DNA from: Hyperoodon ampullatus | Lineage: Eukaryota; Chordata; Mammalia; Artiodactyla; Ziphiidae | Assembly: GCA_949752795.1 (NCBI GenBank) | Contig: OX457061.1 | Coordinates: 121,354,152-121,418,151, forward strand | Direction: 5' to 3' | Length of the DNA stretch: 64,000 nucleotides | Shown: positions 1-11,276 of the stretch, piece by piece | Position numbering within the stretch: position 1 is the first letter of the stretch | Layout: every line of letters begins with the position of its first letter | The notes under the pieces: model-generated | Seen by the model: the letters and a program-made list of their open reading frames with translations, nothing else | The model's database searches: none | What the model was told of the DNA's origin: nothing | Program-made: the position numbers and the translations under genes

Positions 1-186
1 CTTCATCCCAGCTTACCTTTCCCCCTCCTCATGTCCTCAAGTCCATTCTCTACATCTGCGTCTTTATTCCTGTCCTGCCTCTGCGTTTGTCAGAACCTTT
101 TTTTTTTTTTAGATTCCATATATATGTGTTAGCATACGGTATTTGTTTTTCTCTTTCTGACTTACTTCACTCTGTATGACAGATGA
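1..186 (-). mobile_element. L1 3' end, 5'-truncated, continues off the left edge
   Basis: Reverse complement of the L1 ORF2 end and 3'UTR. The block 'gttagcatacggtatttg...cttacttcactctgtatgac' is the complement of the ORF2 C-terminal coding sequence seen in the full-length copy at 21600-21660. The element is cut by the window edge, so neither its poly-A end nor its left target duplication is visible. Confidence 0.85.
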
Positions 187-319
187 TTAAACAAGATAAA
201 TTTTCATATTGATTTACCCCCAAATTCTAAAGCTTATTTCCAATAATCCTCCAAGCACTATATTGGTCAAAGATATGTCTTGAAAGAAGAAATATATTCT
301 CATGTTAATAGCTCTCACA

Positions 320-600
320 ATTAGTCTTCTTTGGACCATACAACATTACATTAGTTTGTGTACAACCTCATGATTTGATATTTTTATACATTATGAGATG
401 ATGATCGCAATGAGTTTAGGTACCATCTGTCACCATACAAAGTTGTTACAACATTGTTGACTATATTCCCTATGCTGTACATTACATCACCATTGACTTA
501 TTTATTTTACAGCTGGAAGTTCATACCTTTTAATCTCCTTCACCTATTTCGATCATCACCCTACCATCTTCCCCTCTATTCCCTTGTCTGTTTTCTTTCT
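320..600 (-). mobile_element. Ancient L1M-type 3'UTR fragment
   Basis: Phrases such as 'accatctgtcaccatacaaagttgtta', 'gctgtacattacatcacc' and 'acttatttattttacagctggaagtt' resemble the reverse complement of mammalian L1MA/L1MB 3'UTR consensus as recalled. It is heavily mutated, with no target duplications recognised. The short frame at 454-642 is not a gene. Confidence 0.55.
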
Positions 601-880
601 CTTTTAAAAAATGTGCCTACTGAATCAAATGAACTAATTTAAAGTGGGTATTATATATGCTTTCCCTTCCAATTTGTCAAAAACCAGGAATTAATACTGT
701 GAAATTTTAGGGGCATGTCTGTCAATAATGTGATATTCCACTAGTCTAAGTTTTCTTGAAAAAAATAAATGAGCAAAATTAACTATATATTTAAAAAAAA
801 GAATAGGAACAGAAATTTGCCAAACTGATGTGACAATATATTACAATAACTTAAATGATTTAGTATTCACTTCTTCGTGG
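601..880. other. AT-rich intronic sequence, nothing recognised
   Basis: I see no gene, splice-flanked frame or clear repeat here. The sequence is AT-rich with poly-A and poly-T runs. Confidence 0.5.
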
Positions 881-888
881 GTTAAAAT

Positions 889-1000
889 AATTTTTTTTTT
901 TTTTTGCTGTGCCGTGAGGCATGTGGGGCCTTAGTTCCCTGACCAGGGATGGAACCCATGTCCTGCAGTGGAAGCGCAGAGTCCTGACCACTGGACATGG
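889..1000 (-). mobile_element. CHR-type tRNA-derived SINE, short form
   Basis: The + strand shows a poly-T run and then 'tgctgtgccgtgaggcatgtggggccttagttccc...gaccactgg', the reverse complement of a cetartiodactyl tRNA-derived SINE. A short flanking duplication, TTAAAAT, is visible at 882-888 and 1002-1008. It is moderately diverged and lacks the usual CCAGGGAA 5' end. Confidence 0.7.
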
Positions 1001-1008
1001 ATTAAAAT

Positions 1009-2384
1009 CTTAATGAAAAAAAAAGAAACCTAGAAAATACCTAGATAACTGATCAGACAATAGGAAAATATAAAATTATTGAGAAAAACCTGTATGTTTG
1101 ACCTTTCAGGAATTTATAAATTTCGTACGAGGAAAACAAAAAATCTTAGTAGAGACATTCTCAGACAATTTGCAGAAAATAAATAAGAATATTCAACCTA
1201 ATTAACAATCAATGAAGTGTAAATTATAATAATAATGTGACAGCATTTTCACCTTTCAAATTATCAACATTTAACAATAATATTATTGATAATTATTTCA
1301 GTCTCAAACACATTATTATAAAATTTATTTCTGGAATACTGATTTTAAGTTTGTGATTGTTTTCACAAGTACATTTACATTAAAACAAAATTTACCTTCC
1401 AGATCATAGAGAAGAACAATTATTAAAAAACTATAAAATGACTTTATTAAAATGTAACTTTGTATTTGCTCTTTTATATACTGCTAAGTTTGAAAAACTC
1501 TAGATGTAGACATTTTTCTTTAAACAAAATTATGATACTTATTTGTACTATTTTGTATCATTTCTCTAAAATAAGTACATCTTTTAAAAATCCTATTTGT
1601 TTGAGAAAAAAACACTGCAGTACCAGGCATAAGCCACACAAACTACAGGAAGGTTGTGTTGCACATTGCTAGGCGGGTGTTATTTTGTATGTTTATCTGT
1701 TTGTTGTTTTATGATAATAGTAAAAATCGTGTACCTGAATTGGGTAAAAATTAAATTGTCCAAAAATATTAGTGATGAATAGCCTCAACAGACCTTCAGC
1801 ACAATTCTACTTCTTTGAGACAAACACTCCAAAAGGAAAATTGGTTACTTCCAGTGAGCATCTGTTTAATCTCTTTGATGGCTTTCCAGGCCTTTTACAA
1901 AGAAGTTGCTATGAAAGTTCTTTGCACTAACTAGACTGCTAATTGGATGCCTCCATTCTTGCATTCTACCTCTTCTGTTTTTCTTTTCTGCCCAATAATT
2001 TCTCTTTTTTTCCTGCAGGAATAATTATGTTTATTCATCTTGTTCACTGTCTTTAAGCCATTAGTTTTCTTGCATGTGATGGAAATGCTTTGTCGTTGAG
2101 GAAGGGCTGAGTTGATTTGCCTGGGTGCTGATACATGTTTTGTCTGCTGTGTATGGAGAGAGATAGTTTTCTGCTGTTTCTCTCTCTGGGAAAGGAAATC
2201 TGACAGAGGTGGTGCTGCCCTGGGCACAGCTTTGCTTTAGGTGAGTGTTGAGTGGCGAGGCTTTGGTCTGGGGTTCTCCAAATGCCAGAATAGCGATGAC
2301 TTTCATTTTGAGGTACTGGCAGGAACCCTGTTTTCCCCAGTCACTTATTTTTTTTTTTTTGCAAAGAGAAGTTGAATAAATTCT
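1009..2384. other. Unique AT-rich intron
   Basis: No supported gene. The frames at 1460-1672 and 1931-2306 have no family resemblance and no splice context. I see no clear repeat. Confidence 0.45.
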
Positions 2385-2612
2385 GGGAATCTAATGTATT
2401 GCCTTGAGATTACAGTTAACAGTACTGTATTATAGACTTAAAAGTTCTCACCGCAAAAAAGAAACAGTAATTATGTGACGATGGAGGTGTTAGCTAATGC
2501 TAAAGTCATCATCTTATTGCAGTATGCAAGTGTATCAAATCAACACGTTGTACATCTTGAACTTACACAATGTTGTATGCCTTTTATATCTCAATAAAGC
2601 TGGAAAAAGAAA
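2385..2612 (+). mobile_element. Ancient L1MA/L1MB-type 3' end
   Basis: 'acagttaacagtactgtattatagacttaaaagttctcaccgc' followed by 'cacgttgtacatcttgaac' and 'atatctcaataaagctgg' matches the recalled 3'UTR layout of L1MA/L1MB elements, including the terminal AATAAA signal. 5'-truncated and diverged. Confidence 0.65.
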
Positions 2613-3760
2613 ACATTTAAAAAGTCAGCATTGCTTACAGAATCATATTATTTCCAATCACCTTAATAAGCTATGTTTGCAAAAGGAAAAAAAAAAGTTA
2701 TGTGCATCCTTCAAACCCGTGGAAATTCCAGGCCATCCCGGCTTTAGGGGACTATGAATAAGGGAGCAAGGAGCTTCCTGAGACAGGCGTCCATGGCCTC
2801 CCCTGCTGCCCCACCTAACTACCCACCTCCTGTCCTGTGGATGATGACCCTGAACTTTGTGCCTCTTAGCACTTAGCTTCCTTCTCCATGCAGTTCTAAT
2901 CATCATTTATTTTAGACTTTTCTCTGTTTTGTCTGTCAACCATTTTCTTCTGCCTTCTATATTTTATGTGATTAAACCAATTCTGACTTTCCTCTCGTTC
3001 TCTTTGGTGTGATATATCTAGTCTCATTTTTATTCAATAATATCATTTTTATGCATTCGGAGAGAAGAAAACTATGCTTGATCCTCCATCCTGAAAAAGA
3101 AGTTTCCAGGAATCATTGGAAACTGGAAACCAGTTTAACAGAAAAAAAGCAATTGAATAGAAAATAAAAGTACATCCATAGACAATAAAATATTATTTCA
3201 CTAGACTATCTACCAGCTTTTTCTAGATTTTGTTTCTTTCCTTTGACTCTATTGTTTAGGCCCTCAGTTGGTCTTTGATAACCTTAAAACTAATTTGGAT
3301 TCAGGCAGAAAGTAGTCTGTCAGCAATCGCCTGTTTGTGTATTCCTCCTATATATTTATTGAATTTTCGTTAGGTTTTTTCATTCTGTCTCCAATGACCA
3401 TTCTCTTTATCTAGAAATAACATTGTTCGCCTTCACTATGTCTCTGTGATTTCTGTCTTTTCATCTGTAATATTTCTCTATATTAATCCTTTTCTCCCAC
3501 ATCACAAATGCAATTTTCATACAGTCTCTTCTGCTATAACTCATTCTATCCCCAGAATGGAATGTGTACCTATTACTCATTTCTGCCCATATTTTTTTTT
3601 CAGGGAAACTGTTAGACTCTTCTTTATCCATTTTAATTATTCCTATCCATCCAGACACTATGCTTCTTGAATAAAATTCACAGTTATTTTTTGAAAAAAC
3701 TGTATTTTCTATTTTCATTTTTATGTAATACAAGGTCATTTTAACAAGAAAAATCTCTTC
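2613..3760. other. Intronic sequence without recognised features
   Basis: No gene or clear repeat. The slightly GC-richer piece at 2700-2900 has no splice sites framing a conserved peptide. 3440-3680 could be a decayed LINE but I cannot name it. Confidence 0.4.
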
Positions 3761-3776
3761 AAAAATAAGGCTTTCT

Positions 3777-4289
3777 CGAAATTGAGTTATTTGTAGTGAG
3801 GTGGATGGACCTAGAGTCTGTCATACAGAGTGAAGTAAGTCAGAAAGAGAAAATCAAATACCATATGCTAACACATATATATGGAATCTAAAAAAAAAAA
3901 AGGTCATGAAGAACCTAGGGGCAAGATGGGAATAAAGATGCAGACCTACTAGGGAATGGACTGGAGGATACGGGGAGGGGGAAGGGTAAGCTGGGACAAA
4001 GTGAGAGAGTGGCATGGACATACATACACTACCAAACATAAAATAGATAGCTAGTGGGAAGCAGCCGCATAGCACAGGGAGCTCAGCTCCGTGCTCTGTG
4101 ACCACCTAGAGGGGTAGGAGAGGGAGGGTGGGTGGGAGGGAGGGAGATGCAAGAGGGAAGAGATATGGGGACATATGTATATGTATAACTGATTCACTTT
4201 GTTATAAAGCAGAAACTAACACACCATTGTAAAGCAATTATACTCCAATAAAGATGTTAAAAAATAAAATAAAGTTGAAAACTTCAAAA
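3777..4289 (+). mobile_element. 5'-truncated L1 with target site duplication
   Basis: It begins inside the ORF2 C-terminus (equivalent to about 21574 in the full-length copy), runs through the 3'UTR 'gggaagcagccgcatagcacagggagctcag' and ends in an A-rich tail with 'ccaataaagatg'. Flanking duplications AAAAATAAGGCTTTCT (3761-3776) and AAAAATAAAGCTTTCT (4290-4305) differ at one base, so insertion by target-primed reverse transcription is clear. Confidence 0.88.
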
Positions 4290-4757
4290 AAAAATAAAGC
4301 TTTCTAAAACTGTAGATGAACACCTGAAATGTTCACAGATTTAAATTCTGCACCCTATATTTTTAGATTTTGTTTGATTATTTTTTTCTTTTTTTTTTAA
4401 ACATCTTTACTGGAGTATAATTGCTTTACAATGTTGTCTTAGTTTCTGCTGTATAACAAAGTGAATCAGCTGTATGCGTACATATAACCCTATATCCCCT
4501 CCCTCTTGCGTCTCCCTCCCCCCCAGCCTATCCCATCCCTCTAGGTGGTCACAAAGCACTGAGCTGATCTCCCTGTGCTATGCAGCTGCTTCCCGCTAGC
4601 TATCTGTTTTACATTTGGTAGTGTATATATGTCCATGCCACTCTCTCACTTCGTCCCAGCTTACCCTTCCCCCTCCCTGTGTTTTCAAGTCCATTCTCTA
4701 TGTCTGCATCTTTATTCCTGTCCTGCCCCTAGGTTCATTAGAACCTTTTTTTTTTTT

Positions 4758-7700
4758 TTACATTCCATATATGTGTGTTAGCATACGGCATTTGTTTTTC
4801 TCTTTCTGACTTACTTCACTCTGTATGACAGACTCTAAGTCCATCCACTTCACTACAAATAACTCAGTTTTGTTTCTTTTGATGGCTGAATAATATTCCA
4901 TTGTATATATGTGCCACATCTCCTTTATCCATTCCTTTGTCGATGGACACTTAGGCTGCTTCCATGTCCTGGCTACTGAAAATAGTTCTGCAGTGAACAT
5001 TGTGGTATATGACTCTTTTTGAATTATGGTTTTCTCAGGGTATATGCCCATTAGTGGGATTGCTGGGTCATATGGTAGTTCTATTTGTAGTTTTTTAAGG
5101 AACCTCCATACTGTTCTCCATAGTGGCTGTATCAATTTACATTCCCACCAACAGTGCAAGAGGGTTCCCTTTTCTTCAGAACGGTGTGAGGTGGTACCTC
5201 ATTGTACTTTTGATTTACATTACTCTAATGATTAGTGATGTTGACCATCCTTTCATGTGTTTGTTGGCCATCTGTATATCTTCTTTGGAGAAATGTCTAT
5301 TTAGGTCTTCTGCCCATTTTTGGATTGGGTTGTTTGTTTTTTTGATATTGACCTGCATGTGTTGCATGTAAATTTTGGAGATGAATCCTTTGTCAATTGC
5401 TACATTGGCAAATATTTTCTCCCAATCTGAGGGTTGTCTTTTCGTCTTGTTTATGGTTTCCTTTGCTGTGCAAAAGCTTTTAGGTCCCATGTGTTTATTT
5501 TTGTTTTTATTTCCATTTATTTCCATTTGTCTAGGAGGTGGGTCAAAAAAGATCTTTCTGTGATTTATGTCATAGAGTGTTCTGCCTATGTTTTCCTCTA
5601 AGAGTTTTATAGTGTCTGGCCTTACATTTAGGTCTTTAAGCCATTTTGAGTTTATTTTTGTGTATGGTGTTAGGAAGTGTTCTAATTTCATTGTTTTACC
5701 TATAGCTGTCCAGTTTTTCCCACCAATTATTGAAGAGGCTGTATTTTCTCCATTGTATACTCTTGCCTCCTTTATCAGAGATAAGGTGACCATATGTGTG
5801 TGGGTTTATCTCTGGGCTTTCTATCCTGTTCCATTGATCTGTATGTCTGTTTTTGTGCCAGTACCATACTGTCTTGAATACTGTAGCTTTGTAGTATAGT
5901 CTGAAGTCTGGGAGCCTAATTCCTCCAGCTCCGTTTTTCTTTCTCAAGATTGCTTTGGCTATTTGGGGTCTTTTGTGTTTCCAACAAATTGTAAAATTTT
6001 TTGTTCCAGTTCTGTGAAAAATGCCATTGGTAGTTTGATATGGATTACACTGAATCTGTACATTGCTTTAGGTAGTATAGTCATATTCACAATTTTGATT
6101 CTTCCAATCCAAGAACATGGTATATCTTTTCATCTGTTTCTATCATTGTTAATTTCTTTCATCAGTGTCTTATAGTTTTCTGCATGCAGGTTTTCTGTCT
6201 CCTTAGGTAGGTTTATTCCTGAGTATTTCATACTTTTTGTTGCAATGGTAAATGAGAGTGTTTCCTTAATTTGTCTTTCAGATTTTTCATCATTAGTGTA
6301 TAGGAATGCAAGAATTTTCTGTGCATTAATTTTGTATCCTGCTACTTTACCAAATTCATTGATTAGCTCTAGTAGTTTTCTGGTATCATCTTTAGGATTC
6401 TCTATGTATAGTATCATGTCATCTGCAAACAGTGACAGCTTTACTTCTTTTCTGATTTGGATTCCTTTTATTTCTTTTTCTTCTCTGATTGCTGTGGCTA
6501 AAAATTCCAAAACTATGTTGAATAATAGTGGTGAGAGTGGGCAACCTTGTCTTGTTCCTGATCTCAGAGGAGATGGTTTCAGTTTTTCACCATTGAGAAT
6601 GATGTTGGCTGTGGGTTTGTCATATATGACCTTTATTATGTTGAGGTAGGTTCCCTCTGTGCCTACTTTCTGGAGATTTTTTATAATGGATGTTGAATTT
6701 TGTCAAAAGATTTTTCTGCATCTATTGAGATGATCATTATGGTTTTTTTCCTTCTATTGGTTAATATGGTGTATCACATGATTGATTTGTGTATATTGAA
6801 GGATCCTTGCATTACTGGGATAAACCCACTTGATCATGGTGTATGATCCTTTTTATGTGCTGTTGGATTCTATTTTCTAGTATTTTGTTGAGTATTTTTG
6901 CATCTCTGTTCATCAGTGATATTGGCCTTGTTTTCTTCCCTTGTGACATCTTTTTTTTTTTTTTTTTTTTTTTTTTTCCCGGTACGCGGGCCTCTCACTG
7001 TTGTGGCCTCTCCCATTGTGGAGCACAGGCTCTGGATGCGCAGGCTCAGCAGCCATGGCTCACGGGCCTAGCCGCTCTGCGGCATGTGGGGTCTTCCCAG
7101 ACCAGGGCACGAACCCGTGTCCCCTGCATCGGCAGGCGGACTCTCAACCACTGCGCCACCAGGAAAGCCCCTCCTTGTGACATCTTTGTCAGGTTTTGAT
7201 ATCAGGGTGATGGTGGCCTCGTAGAATGAGTTTAGGAGTGTTCTTCCCTCTGTTATATTTTGGAAGAGTTTGAGAAAGATAAGTGTTAGCTCTTCTCTAA
7301 ATGTTTGATAGAATTCACCAGTGAAGCCATCTGGTGCTGGGCTTTTGTTTGTTGGAAGATTTTTAATCACAGTTTCAATTTTAGTGCTTGCGATTGGTCT
7401 GTGTATATTTTGTATTTCATCTTGGTTCAGTCTCAGAAGTTTGTGCTTTTCTATGAATTTGTCCATTTCTTCCAGGTTGTCCATTCTATTGGCATATAGT
7501 TGCTTGTAGTATTCTCTCATGATCCTTTGTATTTCTGCAGTGTCAGCTGTTACTTCTCCTTTTTCATTTCTAAATCTGTTGATTTGAGTCTTCTCCCTTT
7601 TTTTCTGGATGAGTCTGGCTAAGGGTTTATCAATTTTGTTTATCTTCTCAAGAACCAGCTTTTAGTTTTTTTGATCTTTGCTATTGTTTCCTTCATTTTT

Positions 7701-8740
7701 CATTTATTTCTGACCTGAACTTTATAATTTCTTTCCATCTGCTAGCTTTGGGGTTTTTTTGTTCTTCTTTCTCTAATTGCTTTAGGTGTAAAGTTAGGTT
7801 GTTTATTTGAGATGTTTCTTGTTTCTTGAGGTAGGATTTTATTGCTACAAGCTTTGCTCTTAGAACTGCTTTTGCTGCATCCTATAGGTTTTGGGTCGTC
7901 ATGTATTCATTGTCATTTGTTTCTAGGTATTTTTTAATTTCCTCTTTGATTTCTTCAGTGATCGCTTGGTTATTTAAGAGTATATTGTTTAGCCTCCATG
8001 TGTTTCTATTTTTTACAGTTTTTTCCCTGTAATTGTTATCTAGTCTCATAGCGTTGTGGTCAGAAAAGATACTTGATACAATTTCAGTTTTCTTAAATTT
8101 AACAAGGCTTGATTTGTGACCCAAGATATAGTCTGTCCTGGAGAATATTTCATGTGCACTTGAGAAGAAATTGTATTCTGTTGTTTTCGGATGGAATGTC
8201 CTATAAACATCAATTAAGTCCATCTTGTTTAATGTGTCATTTAAAGCTTGTGTTTCCTTATTTATTTTCATTTTGGATGATTTGTCCATTGGTGAAAGTG
8301 GGGTTTTAAAGTCCCCTACTGTGATTGTGTCACTGTCGATTTCCCCTTTTATGGCTGTTAGCATTTGCTGTATGTATTGAAGTGCTCCTATGTTGAGTGC
8401 ATAAATATTTACAATTGTTATATCTTCTTCTTGGATTGATCCCTTGATCATTCTGCAGTGACCTTCTTTGTCTCTTGTAATAGTCTTTATTTTAAAGTCT
8501 CTTTTGTCTGATATAAGAATTGATACTCCAGCTTTCTTTTGATTTCCATTTGCATGGAATATCTTTTTCCATCCCGTCACTTTCAGTCTGTATGTGTCCT
8601 TAAGGCTGAAGTGGGTCTCTTGTAGACAGCATATGTACCAGTTTTGTGTTTGTATCCATTCAGCCAGTCTACGTCTTTTGGTCGGAGCATAACCCATTTA
8701 CATTTAAGGTAATTATCAATATGTATGTTCCTATTACCAT
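4758..8740 (-). pseudogene. L1-A ORF2 (endonuclease/reverse transcriptase), broken
   Basis: The start codon aligned with the other copy is at 8738-8740. The frame is lost within the first codons and resumes at 8697, where 271 residues of the endonuclease domain are readable ([20 protein letters not shown]). The catalytic GDFN motif reads GDFK here. The RT motif [13 protein letters not shown] is at about 6400-6440, and the C-terminus ends with a stop at 4758. Several frameshifts plus the SINE at 6954-7172 destroy it. Length without the SINE is about 3.75 kb, close to the normal ORF2. Confidence 0.88.
6954..7172 (-). mobile_element. CHR-2-like SINE nested in L1-A ORF2
   Basis: The + strand shows poly-T, then 'cggtacgcgggcctctcactg' through 'ctgcgccaccaggaaagccc', which is the reverse complement of the cetacean SINE. 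A perfect 15-bp duplication CCTTGTGACATCTTT flanks it (6939-6953 and 7173-7187). The internal pol III B box reads GGTTCGTGCC on the minus strand. It is younger than L1-A. Confidence 0.93.
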
Positions 8741-8796
8741 TTTCTTAATTGTTTGGGGTTTGTTATTGTAGGTCTTTTCCTTTTCTTGTTTCCTGC

Positions 8797-9670
8797 CTAG
8801 AGAAGTTCCTTTAGCATTTGTTGTAAAGCTGGTTTGGTGATTCTGAATCCTCTTAACTTTTGCTTGTCTGTAAAGGTTTTAATTTCTCCGTCAAATATGA
8901 ATGAGATTCTTGCTGGGCAAATAATCTTGGTTGTAGCCTTTTCCCTTTTATCACTTTAAAACTGTCCTGCCACTCCCTTCTGGCTTGCAGAGTTTCTGCT
9001 GAAAGATCAGCTGTTAACCTCATGAGGATTCCCTTGTATGTTATTTGTTGCTTTTCCCTTGCTGCTTTTAATATTTGTTCTTTCTATTTAATTTTTGATA
9101 GTTTGATTAATATATGTCTTGGGATGTTTCTTCTTGGATTTATCCTGTATGGGAGTTCTGTGCTTCCTGGACTCGATTGACTATTTCCTTTCCCATGTTA
9201 GGGAGGTTTTCAACTATGATCTCTTCAGATATTTTCTCAGTACCTTTCTTTTTCTCTTCTTCTTCTGGGACCCCTATAATTCGAATATTGGTGCATTTAA
9301 TATTGTTCCAGAGTTCTCTGAGACTGTCCTCAATTCTTTTCATTCTTTTTTCTTTATTCTGCTCCCTGGCAGTTATTTCCACCACTTTATCTTCCAGCTC
9401 ACTTATCTGTTCTTCTGCCTCAGTTATTCTGCTATTGATTCCTTATAGAGTATTTTTAACTTCAGTTATTGTGTTGTTCATCACTGTTTGTTTGCACTTT
9501 ACTTCTTCTAGATCCTTCTTAAACATTTCTTGTATTTTCTCTATTCTGTTTCTGAGATTTTGGGTTATCTTTACTATCATTACTCTGAATTCTTTTTCAG
9601 GTAGGTTGCCTATTTTGTCTTCATTTATTTGGTCTTGTAGGTTTTTGCCTTGCTCTTTCGTCTGTAACAT
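8797..9670 (-). pseudogene. L1-A ORF1 (RNA-binding chaperone), broken
   Basis: Homologous to the intact ORF1p at 16901-17815. Two sizeable frames survive: 9443-9670 (coiled-coil N-terminus, GNLPEKEFRVMIVKI) and 9140-9385 ([20 protein letters not shown], start of the RRM). A stop and a frame change separate them, and the C-terminal part down to the TAG at 8797-8799 is in another frame. It follows a poly-A run on the minus strand and lacks the usual N-terminal MRRQ start. Non-functional. Confidence 0.85.
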
Positions 9671-11276
9671 TTTTTTGTCATTTCATTTTTTTTTTTTTTT
9701 TTTGATGGGTGGTGCTGTATTCCTGTGTTACTGGTTGTTTGGCCCCAGGCATCCAGCACTGGAGTTTGCAGGCAGTTGGATAAAGGTGGGTCTTGGTGCT
9801 GAGATTAGGCCCTCCAGGAGGCCTCACTCTGATTAATATTCCCTGGTGTCTGAGGTTCTCTGTTAGTCCAGTCGTTTGGACTCAGAGCTCCCACAACAGG
9901 AGCTTGGGCCTGACCTCCAGCCGAGCAACCAAGATCCCACAAGCTGCATGGTGTGGTACACACACACACACACACACAAAAGAAAGAAAAAAATGAGCAG
10001 TATAATATCAAAGAATAAAAAACAAAATAAAATTAGAAAGATCAAAAATATATTAGGAAAACTAGAAACATAATTGAAACAACTGCAACAACGTACAATA
10101 AAACCACAAGAGAAAAAAAATGGGGGTTCATGTGGAACAAGCCAAAAGGACAGAATAGAGTATAAAGAATAAAATAAAATTAGAAAAATAAAAGATTTAT
10201 TAGGGAAAATATAAATGAATCAATAAGAATGAATCAACAAGGTAAAACAGAGCCCCAATGTAAAAGAGGAAAAAAGAAAAAAAAAGCCTTGCCTATGGGT
10301 GTGGAGTTTAGGTAGGGGGTGGAACTTGGGCAGTGGTGGGGTTTAGGGTGGGGCAGGACCTAGGCGGGGTGTGTGTGTGTGTGTGTGTATCTGTGTGTGT
10401 GACGTTTGAGCGTGAGGCAGGGCCTCTGCTTAGGACCTGCGTGGAAGGGAAGAGGCAGCGCGTTGGAAGGAGGGCCTCTGGAGTGTGGAGTTCTGGAGTT
10501 TGGAGGTAGGGCCCTGGGTGAGGGTGTGTGGGTGGGGTTTAGGCCCAGTGCGTTGGAGGGCGTCTCAGAGGGGGTCTCTGAGTGTAGAGGTGGGGCCCTG
10601 GGTGGGGGTGTAGGGGTAGGGCTTCAGCTCTGCGTGGCAGGAGGGAGGCTCCGAGGGCAGAGGATTAGGCCTGGGAGCTAAGTGGACAGGGAAGGCATTG
10701 GCCACGTTCCGTTCTGTTCTGTTCCTCTGTGCCCCTCCCCCATCACCCCCAGGGTCTCCCCCATCGCTGCTGGACCCCTAACCGTGGGTGGGTCCTGCTG
10801 GGTGTAGGAACTCCTCCCCTCCCCCAGCCGCCCCTCAGAAGGGCTGTTCCCATAGGTCCAGCCTTTACTTTTGCTCCCCCTTCCCTCCCACTCCCTCAGG
10901 ACCCACGCAGCTGGAGGGGGCCTAGGTGGGCAGAGGATCATGCCTGGCATCTCAGCAGGTTCCTGGGGGCCCAAGTGGGCAGGGGAAACCTGGCCACGCT
11001 CCCTTTTGATACTCTGCCCTCCCACTCGTCCCCCAATTTCCCCCTTCGGGTGTGGGATCCCTTCCCCTCCCCAGCCTCCCCTCAGGGGCGCCAGTCCTGT
11101 CCCGCCTCCACTTCTCCTCCCCTCACTCCCCCCACACTCCACGTCCTACCTGGTCACTGGGGGTTCCTCCCGTCCCCTTAGGTGTCCATGGTCCCCCACT
11201 GGTGCCTGGTAGGTGCCCTAGTTGTGTGGAGACGAGAATTCCATGTCCTCCTAGTCTACCATCTTGACTCCGCCCC
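9671..11276 (-). promoter_or_regulatory. L1-A 5'UTR / internal promoter region
   Basis: Read on the minus strand it opens with a YY1-like core AAGATGGTAG (11256-11265), then about 1 kb of GC-rich sequence with G-rich runs and a (GT)n stretch (10367-10400 on +). A T-rich block (about 10270-10000), a (TG)n repeat (9959-9979) and a segment homologous to the pre-ORF1 region of the other L1s follow. The GC-rich opening is unrelated by eye to the opening of the two plus-strand L1s. The frames at 10406-11267 are shadows in this UTR. Confidence 0.75.

Larger units (their letters stand above)
4385..11276 (-). mobile_element. Full-length L1, minus strand (L1-A)
   Basis: About 6.9 kb. The 3' end (A-rich tail, 3'UTR) is at the low coordinate and the 5' end is at 11276, reading GGGGCGGAGTCAAGATGG on the minus strand. 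Flanking duplications TGATTATTTT lie at 4375-4384 and 11277-11286. Order on the minus strand: a GC-rich 5'UTR (11276 to about 10280), T-rich then UTR sequence (10270-9690), ORF1, ORF2, 3'UTR. A younger SINE is nested in ORF2. Both ORFs are broken, so it cannot mobilise itself. It lies antisense to GLRA3. Confidence 0.92.

Noticed and set aside
7068..7520. 150-aa minus-strand frame that seems a novel fusion
   Set aside because: It joins L1-A ORF2 residues to the nested SINE through read-through; not a gene.
9114..9836. 240-aa plus-strand serine/phenylalanine-rich frame
   Set aside because: Antisense of L1-A ORF1; T-rich strand artefact.
10700..11200. Host CpG-island promoter
   Set aside because: G- and C-rich but inside L1-A, between its target duplications, and poor in CpG compared with L1-B.
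10406..11267. Several proline/glycine-rich frames on both strands
   Set aside because: They arise from the GC-rich 5'UTR of L1-A; no splice sites, start context or family match.
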